The notes under the pieces: generated by a model
What the model saw: only the letters and a program-made list of their open reading frames with translations
The model's database searches: none
Told to the model about the DNA's origin: nothing
Program-made: the position numbers and the translations under genes
Origin: Hyphomicrobiales bacterium
GTDB taxonomy: Bacteria; Pseudomonadota; Alphaproteobacteria; Rhizobiales; Beijerinckiaceae
Assembly: GCA_028290085.1 (NCBI GenBank)
Contig: JAQGKN010000576.1
Coordinates: 1 to 5,501, forward strand
DNA length: 5,501 bases
Direction: 5' to 3'
Shown: in pieces, positions 1 to 5,501 of the stretch
How positions within the stretch are numbered: position 1 is the first letter of the stretch
Layout of the letters: each line of letters begins with the position of its first letter

Positions 1-695
1 TTGAAAGCGTCGCACTCCTCAAATCCCGTTCGCTCGCGCTGCTGCTCGAGGCCGAGATGGAGCGCATGATCATGGCCGGCGAAATCGCGCCGGGTGATCG
101 CATCAACGAAAACCAGCTCGCGCTGCGTTTCGGGACCAGCCGGGGCCCGATTCGTGAGGCATTGCGCGCACTCGAGGCTGGCGGGCTTGTCGAGCTCATC
201 CCCAATCGTGGCGTCTTCGTGCGGCGGCTTTCCGTCGAAGAAGCCTGCCACATCTATGCCGTGCGCGCGGCCCTTTTCGGCCTCGCGGGCAGGCTCTGCG
301 CGGAGGTGCTGACGCGCGATGAGATCGCCGATCTCAAAAAGCAAGTCGCATCGATGGAGAAGGCGGCAAAGGCGAAGAACTTCGACGCCTATTATCCACT
401 GAACCTGCGCCTCCATGAGTTCATCATCGACCATTGCGGGAACCCGATACTCGCGAGCCATTATCGCGATCTCGTCAAGCTTCTGCATCTGTTTCGTGCG
501 CGCAGCCTCGTGCAGGGCGGCGGTCTCGCCATCTCCAATTCAGAACATCGCGAAATGGTCGAGGCCATTGCAGACCGCGATCCCGAGCGCGCGCACCGCG
601 CTCATTTCGACCACGTCATGCGGGCACGCGAGCGCCTGATCTCCGCTGAAAGCGGCTCCATTCAAGATAAATCTGAAAAGAAGGTCACGCGATGA
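1..695 (+). CDS. GntR-family transcriptional regulator, FCD (FadR C-terminal) subfamily, 5' partial
   Basis: This is a DNA-binding regulator, probably controlling the operon it leads. The reading frame is open from base 3, and the codons before the first ATG (57) still fit the family: a helix (SVALLKSRSLALLLEAEMER) runs into the hallmark I.AGEIAPGDRINE. The true start is therefore upstream of the window and ATG 57 is internal. The winged helix-turn-helix follows (ENQLALRFGTSRGPIREALRALE, then GLVELIPNRGVFV). The all-helical FCD ligand domain covers the rest. Counting from the internal Met at 57, H120, H164 and H186 have the spacing of the FCD metal-binding histidines, and N116 sits where Asp is common. 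About 230 residues are visible, so only a few are missing. The stop overlaps the next gene by ATGA. FCD regulators commonly respond to carboxylic acids, so a pathway acid is the likely effector (inference). Its own promoter and operator lie outside the window. Confidence 0.93.
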   Translation, partial: ESVALLKSRSLALLLEAEMERMIMAGEIAPGDRINENQLALRFGTSRGPIREALRALEAGGLVELIPNRGVFVRRLSVEEACHIYAVRAALFGLAGRLCAEVLTRDEIADLKKQVASMEKAAKAKNFDAYYPLNLRLHEFIIDHCGNPILASHYRDLVKLLHLFRARSLVQGGGLAISNSEHREMVEAIADRDPERAHRAHFDHVMRARERLISAESGSIQDKSEKKVTR

Positions 696-2101
696 GCGAG
701 AAGAATCATGTCACGGCGGACGCGATCCGCTTCATTGAAACTGTCGGGATATCCGATCTGCCGGCGGAGGCACTGCGCATTGGCAAGCGCTGCATGGTCG
801 ATACGCTCGGCCTCTATCTCGCAGGCGGTTTCGAACATTCCGTGCAGATGCTGGCACTCGATGCCGTCGAGACCGGCGGTCGTGAAGATGCTTATGTGAT
901 TGCGGCCGGTAAGAAGCGCGTGCCTGCAGCGCTTGCCGCTCGTGTCCTTGCGACGGCGGGTCATGCGCATGACTGGGACGACACGCAAGTGTCGCATGAT
1001 CCAGCTCATGTCTACGGCTTGCTGACGCATCCCTCCGTGCCACCGCTGACGGCTGCGCTGGTGATGTCGCAGAAGCTCGGCAATGTGAGCGGCACCGATT
1101 TCATGCTCGCATTCCAGACGGGCTTCGAAGTCGAGTGCAAGATTTCCGAATGGATGAAGCCGGTGCATTACCGGCGTGGCCATCACTCGAGCGGCACGGT
1201 CGGCACGTTCGGCGCGGCCGCGACAGCTGCGAAGCTGCTGGGACTCAAGGGCGACACTCTGGCGCACGCGCTCGGCATTGCTGCGAGCCTCGCCGCAGGC
1301 ATCCGTTGCAATTTCGGGACGATGACGAAGCCGCTGCATGTTGGACGCGCCGCAGAAAACGGCGTGACGGCGGCGCTGCTTGCGGCGCGCGGTTTTACCG
1401 CCGATCCGACCGCGCTCGATGGACCCTGGGGTTTTTTCTCCGTCATGGGCGAAGGTGCGACGGAAGAGAAGTTTGCGCAGGGTTTTGGCCGCAGCTACAC
1501 GATCGTCGATCCGGGCGTGAGCATAAAGCCCTATCCGTCAGGCATTCTCACGCATCAATCCATGGATGCGATGCTGACGCTGGTCACAGAGCACGACGTC
1601 AAGCCCGAGCAGATCGAGCGCATCCGTTTCTATGCCGGCAAGAACATCATCGAGCCGATCCGCTATCCCGTCGCCGTCAATCATCTGCAGGCGAAGTTCT
1701 CGATGCCCGCGCTGCTCTGCATGATCGCGCTCTGCCGCCGCGCCAGCCATCATGAATTCAGCGATGCCTTCGTGGCCTCGGCCGCGATGCAGGACATGCA
1801 GCGTCGCACGGAGGTGCGTCTCGACGCCGAGATCGACGCACGTGGCTACGATCTCATCCGCTCGCGTATCGAGATCGACACGAAGGATGGCCGGACGCTG
1901 GTGCAATGGGCTGACGAGCGTTATCGCGGCGGGCCGCTGAATCCTATCAGCGACACGGATCTCGAAGGCAAGTTCCGCATGTGCGCGGAAGGGGCCATCG
2001 ACGATGCGGCGCAGGCTCGTTTGCTCGATGCCGTCAGCCGGATCGAGCACATCGAGAACGCCGCGACGCTCGCGGACATGATGGTCTATCAGGCGATCTA
2101 G
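692..2101 (+). CDS. MmgE/PrpD family protein (2-methylcitrate dehydratase / cis-aconitate decarboxylase superfamily)
   Basis: Cytoplasmic enzyme of 469 residues, normal length for a superfamily that includes 2-methylcitrate dehydratase (PrpD), cis-aconitate decarboxylase and iminodisuccinate epimerase. Visible signatures are HDWDDTQ (93-99), LTHPSVPP (111-118), RGHHSSGTVG (162-171), TKPLHVGRAAENG (212-224) and KPYPSG (279-284). These hold the Asp/Thr, His, His, Lys and Lys positions that line the active site in cis-aconitate decarboxylase (here probably D94, T98, H113, H165, K213, K279), so it looks catalytically intact. The long loop between DDT and THPS separates it from classical PrpD. The start is supported by GAAGG at 680-684, seven bases before ATG, and by ATGA overlap with the regulator, implying translational coupling. 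The reaction is likely dehydration, hydration, isomerisation or decarboxylation of a hydroxy or unsaturated polycarboxylate. The exact substrate cannot be read from sequence, so I assign no symbol. Confidence 0.93.
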   Translation: MSEKNHVTADAIRFIETVGISDLPAEALRIGKRCMVDTLGLYLAGGFEHSVQMLALDAVETGGREDAYVIAAGKKRVPAALAARVLATAGHAHDWDDTQVSHDPAHVYGLLTHPSVPPLTAALVMSQKLGNVSGTDFMLAFQTGFEVECKISEWMKPVHYRRGHHSSGTVGTFGAAATAAKLLGLKGDTLAHALGIAASLAAGIRCNFGTMTKPLHVGRAAENGVTAALLAARGFTADPTALDGPWGFFSVMGEGATEEKFAQGFGRSYTIVDPGVSIKPYPSGILTHQSMDAMLTLVTEHDVKPEQIERIRFYAGKNIIEPIRYPVAVNHLQAKFSMPALLCMIALCRRASHHEFSDAFVASAAMQDMQRRTEVRLDAEIDARGYDLIRSRIEIDTKDGRTLVQWADERYRGGPLNPISDTDLEGKFRMCAEGAIDDAAQARLLDAVSRIEHIENAATLADMMVYQAI

Positions 2102-2114
2102 GAAGGGTAGAACC

Positions 2115-2864
2115 ATGAAGGAACTGGCAGGGCGCGTTGCGCTCGTCACCGGCGCCGCGCGCAACATCGGGCGCGCCATTGCGCTCGACCTCGCCGCGGG
2201 CGGTGCATCCGTTGCACTGGTCGCCCGCACGGATCGCGCGGGGCTCGAGGAGACGGCGGAATTGATCAGGGCCGCTGGCGGCACGGCGGAGGTCATACTC
2301 GCCGATATCACCGACGAGGCTTCCGTGCGAAACATGGTTGCGCATACGAAGGAAGCATTTGGCAAGCTCGACATTCTCGTCAACAACGCGGCGCTGCGTG
2401 CGGAAGTCGCGTTTGAAGATATCACTCTGGCGCAATGGCGCGAGGTGATGGCTGTCAATCTGGAGGGTGCCTTCCTGTCGACGCAGGCGGCATTGCCGCT
2501 GCTTACCGAAAGTGATGCCGGGGCGGTCGTCAATATCGGTGGGTTGACCGCTTACACAGGTGCCCGCAACCGCGCGCATGTCATTGCGGCAAAGGCCGGT
2601 CTCGACGGTTTGACGAAGGCGCTTGCGCAGGACCTCGCACCGCGTGGCATCACCGTCAATCTCGTCTCGCCGGGTCTGATCGATACAGCGCGCGGCGGAC
2701 GATCGGCTGCGGAGCCAGAGCATCACAAGCAGCACACGACGCTGCTCGGCAGACGCGGGCGCCCTGAAGAAGTGGCTACTATGGTGCGCCATCTGGTTGG
2801 TCCCAACGGTCGCTACATCACGGGGCAGACAATGCATGTGAATGGCGGCTTGTATCTGCCCTGA
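2115..2864 (+). CDS. SDR-family protein with altered catalytic Ser and Tyr
   Basis: Cytoplasmic Rossmann-fold protein of 249 residues, the usual classical-SDR length. The cofactor motif is TGAARNIG (12-19, with Asn where Gly is usual). R16 and R38 would favour NADP(H). D64 in ADITD is the adenine-contacting Asp, NNAA (90-93) is the structural motif, and N115 is the catalytic Asn. The C-terminal SPGLIDT (185-191) and ITGQTMHVNGG (235-245) are typical. The unusual part is the active site. In NIGGLTAYTGARNRAHVIAAK (140-160) Lys160 is kept, but the YxxxK tyrosine is Val156 and the serine 13 residues earlier is Gly143. His155 or Tyr147 might substitute, or the protein may not be an oxidoreductase. 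GGAAGGG at 2101-2107, seven bases before ATG, is a good ribosome site. Only 13 bases separate it from the PrpD-like gene, so both should be on one transcript. SDR membership is sure; the activity is not. Confidence 0.92.
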   Translation: MKELAGRVALVTGAARNIGRAIALDLAAGGASVALVARTDRAGLEETAELIRAAGGTAEVILADITDEASVRNMVAHTKEAFGKLDILVNNAALRAEVAFEDITLAQWREVMAVNLEGAFLSTQAALPLLTESDAGAVVNIGGLTAYTGARNRAHVIAAKAGLDGLTKALAQDLAPRGITVNLVSPGLIDTARGGRSAAEPEHHKQHTTLLGRRGRPEEVATMVRHLVGPNGRYITGQTMHVNGGLYLP

Positions 2865-2869
2865 TGTGC

Positions 2870-2897
2870 TTGACGGAACTCTTGCCGCTGTTACGCT
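2870..2897 (+). promoter_or_regulatory. Possible weak internal sigma-70-type promoter
   Basis: In the 62-base gap before the lyase gene, TTGACG (2870-2875) is a near-consensus -35 box. It is followed after 16 bases by TACGCT (2892-2897), a poor -10 matching TATAAT at three positions. The -35 also lies in an imperfect direct repeat, CTTGACG/CTTGCCG, with a 12-base period (2869-2887). The gap is otherwise featureless. It could give extra transcription of the lyase and downstream genes, but a chance match is quite possible. Confidence 0.25.
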
Positions 2898-2926
2898 TTT
2901 TTGTCTCGAATGTGAGTTTCAGCTAG

Positions 2927-3817
2927 ATGCCTCCACAGATGAAACCCACGACCCGCTTCCGCGCGTTGATGGCGCGGCAGCAGGTCACGATAATGCCTAG
3001 CATTGGCGATGCCTTTTCGGCGCGGCTTGTAGCGCGCGAGGGGTTCGAAGCTGTGATGAGCTCGGGCAATGCGAGCTCGGCAACGCGTCTTGGCATGCCC
3101 GATGTCGGTGTAATGACGCTGTCTGAAAACGCCGAGAATGCCGGGCGTATCGCTGCGGCAAGCGGCTTGCCGACATTTGCAGATGCGGACACCGGCTACG
3201 GAAATGTGCTGAATGTGCGCCGCACGATCATGGAGTTCGAGCGCGCGGGAGTCGCTGCGATCATGCTCGAGGATCAGGTGACGCCCAAGCGGTGCGGCAT
3301 GCTCGACGGCAAGCGGGTGGTGGCTGCTGCCGAGATGGAAATGAAGATCAAGGCGGCGCTGGATGCGCGACGTGACGACGATCTCGTTATCGTTGCGCGC
3401 ACGGATGCCCGTGCTGTCGAGGGGCTCGCATCCGCCATCAAGCGAGCTGAGTTATACGCCAAGGCTGGTGCGGACGCGATCTTCGTCGAGGGACCGCGCA
3501 CGCTGGAGGAAGCGGAGGAGATTGCGCGCAACATCGACATTCCGCTGCTCTACAACATTACGCCGACGGGCAGCGTGCCGAGCCTCGATGTGCCGACGCT
3601 GGAGCGCATCGGCTTCAGGCTGCTGAGCTGCTCGGTTTACGTAATGCTGGCGGCCATTCCTGGTATGCAGGGGTTTCTGCGAACTCTCAAAACGACCGGC
3701 GATGTCGGCAAGGCAGGTGCCTCGGCCGCGAAAATGAGCGAATATCTTGATATTCTGGGCCTGAACGAATGGCAGGAACTCGAGGAACGTTTTACTTTGA
3801 AGCCAGAAAAGAACTGA
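2927..3817 (+). CDS. Isocitrate lyase/PEP mutase superfamily lyase (2-methylisocitrate lyase / dimethylmalate lyase-like)
   Basis: Cytoplasmic TIM-barrel enzyme of 296 residues, normal length for PrpB-type members. Visible parts in order are TTRFRALMA (8-16), the substrate loop SSGNASSATRLG (45-56), the Mg-site motif ADADTGYGN (85-93), LEDQ (114-117), the catalytic loop PKRCGMLDGK (120-129) with Cys123, VARTDA (156-161) with Arg158, FVEGP (186-190) and YNIT (209-212). The KRCG cysteine is the general acid in isocitrate, 2-methylisocitrate and dimethylmalate lyases and is lacking in PEP mutase itself. A retro-aldol cleavage of a 2-hydroxy di/tricarboxylate to a 2-oxo acid plus a carboxylate is therefore expected. 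The usual His after KRCG is Met125, so the substrate may differ from methylisocitrate. ATG 2927 has only a weak ribosome site (GTGAG, 2912-2916). ATG 2939 (Met5) is an equally possible start. Products annotated as carboxyvinyl-carboxyphosphonate phosphorylmutase belong to the same group. Confidence 0.92.
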   Translation: MPPQMKPTTRFRALMARQQVTIMPSIGDAFSARLVAREGFEAVMSSGNASSATRLGMPDVGVMTLSENAENAGRIAAASGLPTFADADTGYGNVLNVRRTIMEFERAGVAAIMLEDQVTPKRCGMLDGKRVVAAAEMEMKIKAALDARRDDDLVIVARTDARAVEGLASAIKRAELYAKAGADAIFVEGPRTLEEAEEIARNIDIPLLYNITPTGSVPSLDVPTLERIGFRLLSCSVYVMLAAIPGMQGFLRTLKTTGDVGKAGASAAKMSEYLDILGLNEWQELEERFTLKPEKN

Positions 3818-3822
3818 TGCAT

Positions 3823-3839
3823 TTGGCGGGGCTGATGCT
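3823..3839 (+). promoter_or_regulatory. Sigma-54-like -24/-12 sequence upstream of receptor gene
   Basis: The sequence TTGGCGGGGCTGATGCT fits the sigma-54 consensus YTGGCACGRNNNTTGCW at 11 of 14 fixed positions. It has the obligatory GG (3825-3826) and GC (3837-3838) exactly ten bases apart. Transcription would begin near 3850, leaving a leader of about 50 bases before the receptor ATG. It coincides with a hairpin, which could explain the G/C pattern, and no enhancer-binding protein gene is seen in the window, so this is only a candidate. Confidence 0.27.
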
Positions 3840-3844
3840 CCGCC
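3825..3844 (+). other. Intergenic hairpin 1
   Basis: GGCGGGGC (3825-3832) pairs with GCTCCGCC (3837-3844) through eight base pairs, one of them G-U, closing a TGAT tetraloop. It begins seven bases after the lyase stop codon. No T-run follows, so it does not look like an intrinsic terminator. Protection of the upstream mRNA 3' end or partial attenuation is more likely. Confidence 0.55.
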
Positions 3845-3854
3845 GGAAATGAGA

Positions 3855-3872
3855 CGCTGGCTGAAGCCAGTG
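3855..3872 (+). other. Intergenic hairpin 2
   Basis: CGCTGGC (3855-3861) pairs with GCCAGTG (3866-3872) through seven base pairs, with one G-U, around a TGAA tetraloop. It lies ten bases after hairpin 1 and 14 bases before the receptor gene's Shine-Dalgarno sequence. No T-run follows. As a 5' element it could stabilise the transport-receptor message. Confidence 0.5.
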
Positions 3873-3886
3873 CTTGAAAAACTATC

Positions 3887-3892
3887 GGGGAG
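3887..3892 (+). promoter_or_regulatory. Ribosome binding site that fixes the receptor start
   Basis: GGGGAG lies eight bases before ATG 3901. It selects that codon over the in-frame TTG at 3874, which would put the ribosome site inside the gene and add nine non-signal residues before the signal peptide. Confidence 0.75.
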
Positions 3893-3900
3893 TTAGCGCT

Positions 3901-4998
3901 ATGCGGAGAATTACATCTGCTATCCTGGGTGCGACAATGTCGCTCGCTGCACTTCTTGCGCCCGGCAGCGGTCCGCAAGCCGCAACGGAAGATTATTACG
4001 CGAGCAAGACTCTGACCGTCATTGTCGGTCTCGCCGCTGGCGGATCGGCAGACACGCTCGTGCGCATGTTCACGCCCTATTTGCGCAAACACATCCCCGG
4101 AGAGCCCAACATCGTCGTGCAGAACATGCCTGGCGCGGGCGGTGTTCTCTCCTTCAATTACATTTATGAGAAGGCCAAGCCCGACGGACAGACGATCATC
4201 TTCACGTTGTGGGATCCGCTGGCCCAGGCGTTTGGCAACCAGGGCCTGCGCGCTCGCTACGATCAGTACGAATTTCTTGGTGGGACCGGCGATATCCGCG
4301 TCAATTACATGCGCGTGGATTCGGCACCTGGAGGCGCCAAGAAGCCGGCGGATGTGATGAAGGCCAAGGAGGCCATGGTCGGTGCCTATGCGACCACGGA
4401 TCTGTCCGGAATTCTCGCGCATCTCACGCTGAAGACACTTGGCGTTCCACACAAGGTCGTCACCGGATATCGCGGTGGCGCAGATGTTTTCCTCGCTCTC
4501 CAACGAGGCGAGGTCAACGTACATGACACAAGCCTTGCGACCTATCGCACACGGAGCAAGAGCTTCATCACCTCGGGCGAAGGCATGCCGCTTTGCTACC
4601 TCGTGCCTTCCGATGCGCAGGGCAATTTCGTGAAGAGCGCGCAAGTTACCGAGATGCCTTCCTTCCAGGAACTCTACAGAGATGTCCATGGAAAGCTCCC
4701 CTCGGGTGAGTTGTGGAATGCGTTCAACTGGATGGTGCAGCAGTTCAGCGATCTCGCCCATGTTGCGATGGCGCCTCCCGGCACGCCTGAGGCGGAACTG
4801 AAAGTGTTGCGCAAGGCTTTCGTGGACGCGATGAACGATCCGGAATTCGTTGCTGAATCGACCAAGCGCAACGGGCTTCCCTTTGATTTCGTCGGCGTCG
4901 AGCACGGCAAGAAGGTTTTCGAGGCCTTGTCGAATGTCTCGCCGGAAATTCTGGCAACTTTGCGCGGGAGCATCGACACGATGGCGGGCGCGAAATGA
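3901..4998 (+). CDS. Tripartite tricarboxylate transporter (TTT) substrate-binding protein, TctC/Bug family
   Basis: Periplasmic receptor that captures a carboxylate for a TctAB-type membrane carrier. The 365-residue product starts with a signal peptide: MRR, a hydrophobic stretch at about 7-20, and a likely cleavage near PQAA (25-28). The mature protein opens with the family pattern YYASKTLTVIVGLAAGGSAD (32-51), then IVVQNMPGAGG (71-81), and KPDGQTI (93-99) follows. These are the conserved ligand-loop and dicarboxylate-contact regions of Bug proteins. The C-terminal APPGTPEAELKVLRKAF (291-307) is also typical. It is longer than the usual 300-330 residues, mainly in the middle. No TctA or TctB gene is visible, so either they lie downstream or the receptor uses a distant carrier, as is common for Bug proteins. 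An 83-base hairpin-bearing gap precedes it, and its stop overlaps the LeuC-like gene by ATGA. The ligand is probably the pathway's starting acid (inference). Confidence 0.93.
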   Translation: MRRITSAILGATMSLAALLAPGSGPQAATEDYYASKTLTVIVGLAAGGSADTLVRMFTPYLRKHIPGEPNIVVQNMPGAGGVLSFNYIYEKAKPDGQTIIFTLWDPLAQAFGNQGLRARYDQYEFLGGTGDIRVNYMRVDSAPGGAKKPADVMKAKEAMVGAYATTDLSGILAHLTLKTLGVPHKVVTGYRGGADVFLALQRGEVNVHDTSLATYRTRSKSFITSGEGMPLCYLVPSDAQGNFVKSAQVTEMPSFQELYRDVHGKLPSGELWNAFNWMVQQFSDLAHVAMAPPGTPEAELKVLRKAFVDAMNDPEFVAESTKRNGLPFDFVGVEHGKKVFEALSNVSPEILATLRGSIDTMAGAK

Positions 4999-5501
4999 GT
5001 ATCTCTGCCAAGTCTGCCACACTGTTCGACAAGATCTGGGACCAGCATCTTGTCGGGCGTCGCGTAGACGGGCGCGAACTCGTTTACATCGACAGGCACC
5101 TTGTACACGATCTGCACGGGCCGCATGCGTTCGAGAAGCTAGCGAAATCGGGGCGCCCTGTGCGGCGTCCCGATCTCACCTTTTCGATGCAGGATCATTC
5201 AGTCTCGGTGTCGCCGGGCCGTACGGATGAGACCTATGGGGAGGGAACGGCATTTTTGCGGGCGATGCGGGAGGGCAGCCGCCGGAATGGCATTCGCGTC
5301 TTCGATCTCGGCGATCCTGATCAGGGCATCAGCCACGTCGTAGCGCCCGAACTTGGCATGGTGCTGCCCGGCGCCACACATGCGGTGCCCGATAGCCATG
5401 CCTGCACGGTCGGGGGACTCGGCGCGCTCGCCTTTGGCTGCGGCACCACCGAACTCGAGCATATTCTGGCGACACAAGTCATCACGCTGACGCGGCCGAA
5501 A
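4995..5501 (+). CDS. LeuC/aconitase-family hydro-lyase large subunit, 3' truncated by window end
   Basis: The first 169 residues of a protein likely to be about 420-470 residues long, open to the last base. TLFDKIWDQHLV (9-20), YIDRHLVHDL (31-40), RRPDLTFSMQDHSV (57-70), DPDQGISHVVAPELG (107-121), LPGATHAVPDSH (124-135) and GALAFGCGTTELEHILATQ (143-161) match the 3-isopropylmalate dehydratase large subunit. The family adds or removes water using a [4Fe-4S] cluster; the cluster cysteines lie beyond the window. Context argues against leucine synthesis. The gene is coupled by ATGA to a transport receptor and sits with a carbon-carbon lyase, like dimethylmaleate or citraconate hydratases. The DSH motif continues as ACTVGG, not the LeuC-type TSTHGA, which supports another substrate. 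A LeuD-like small subunit gene is expected next. There is little Shine-Dalgarno sequence before ATG, so translation probably depends on the receptor gene. Confidence 0.9.
   Translation, partial: MSISAKSATLFDKIWDQHLVGRRVDGRELVYIDRHLVHDLHGPHAFEKLAKSGRPVRRPDLTFSMQDHSVSVSPGRTDETYGEGTAFLRAMREGSRRNGIRVFDLGDPDQGISHVVAPELGMVLPGATHAVPDSHACTVGGLGALAFGCGTTELEHILATQVITLTRPK

Noticed and set aside
57..695. ATG 57 as the true start of the GntR regulator
   Set aside because: The in-frame codons from base 3 onward continue the conserved N-terminal helix, so starting at 57 would remove part of the DNA-binding domain.
662..1339. Antisense open frame of 225 codons under the start of the PrpD-like gene
   Set aside because: Arg/His-rich shadow of the sense codons, with no domain or ribosome site.
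2148..2180. GC-rich inverted sequence near the start of the SDR gene
   Set aside because: It encodes the conserved TGAARNIGRAI motif, and the symmetry follows from GC-rich Gly/Ala/Arg codons.
1538..2533. Antisense open frame of 331 codons under the PrpD-like and SDR genes
   Set aside because: Low-complexity Ala/Arg/Ser-rich translation opposite two strongly supported genes; a frame shadow.
2896..2902. T-run as an intrinsic terminator after the SDR gene
   Set aside because: No stable GC-rich stem lies immediately before it; only three- to five-base pairings are found.
3874..3900. TTG 3874 as start of the receptor
   Set aside because: It places nine polar residues before an ideal signal peptide, and the GGGGAG ribosome site then lies inside the gene. 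ATG 3901 fits better.
3637..5022. Antisense open frame of 461 codons across the lyase end, the gap and the receptor
   Set aside because: It runs opposite to well-identified genes, shows no recognisable domain, and is explained by GC-rich codon bias leaving the antisense frame open.

Overview
The window is a compact, one-direction gene cluster on the + strand. It looks like a catabolic operon for an unidentified branched or alkylated di- or tricarboxylic acid. Base composition is GC-rich by eye. The combination of an FCD-type GntR regulator, an MmgE/PrpD protein and a Bug/TctC-type periplasmic receptor points to a proteobacterium. An alphaproteobacterium (Rhizobiales-like) is my first guess and a betaproteobacterium is possible; the sequence alone does not settle it.

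Layout: (1) the 3' part of a GntR/FCD transcription factor, 1-695, whose first residues lie before the window; (2) an MmgE/PrpD-family protein, 692-2101, overlapping the regulator by ATGA; (3) a short-chain dehydrogenase/reductase (SDR) homologue, 2115-2864; (4) a 62-base gap with a weak promoter-like sequence; (5) an isocitrate lyase/PEP mutase-superfamily carbon-carbon lyase, 2927-3817; (6) an 83-base gap holding two strong hairpins and a sigma-54-like -24/-12 sequence; (7) a tripartite tricarboxylate transporter (TTT) substrate-binding protein with signal peptide, 3901-4998; (8) the first 169 codons of a LeuC/aconitase-family hydro-lyase large subunit, 4995-5501, overlapping the receptor gene by ATGA and cut by the window end.

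Working model (inference): the receptor captures a carboxylate. The LeuC-type enzyme (with an expected LeuD-type small subunit beyond the window) and/or the MmgE/PrpD protein adds or removes water, or isomerises the acid. The ICL/PEPM-type lyase then splits the resulting 2-hydroxy acid into a 2-oxo acid and a smaller carboxylate. The logic resembles the end of the methylcitrate cycle, or the dimethylmaleate hydratase/2,3-dimethylmalate lyase steps of anaerobic nicotinate breakdown. No citrate-synthase-like gene is seen here, and a transport receptor is built in, which suggests the acid is imported. Three of the enzymes have diagnostic-motif changes: the SDR lacks the catalytic Ser and Tyr, the lyase has KRCGM where KRCGH is usual, and the LeuC homologue has DSHACTVGG where DSHTSTHGA is usual. 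The substrate may therefore be non-standard. No RNA genes, mobile elements, CRISPR arrays or clear intrinsic terminators were seen, and no stretch of more than 83 bases is non-coding.
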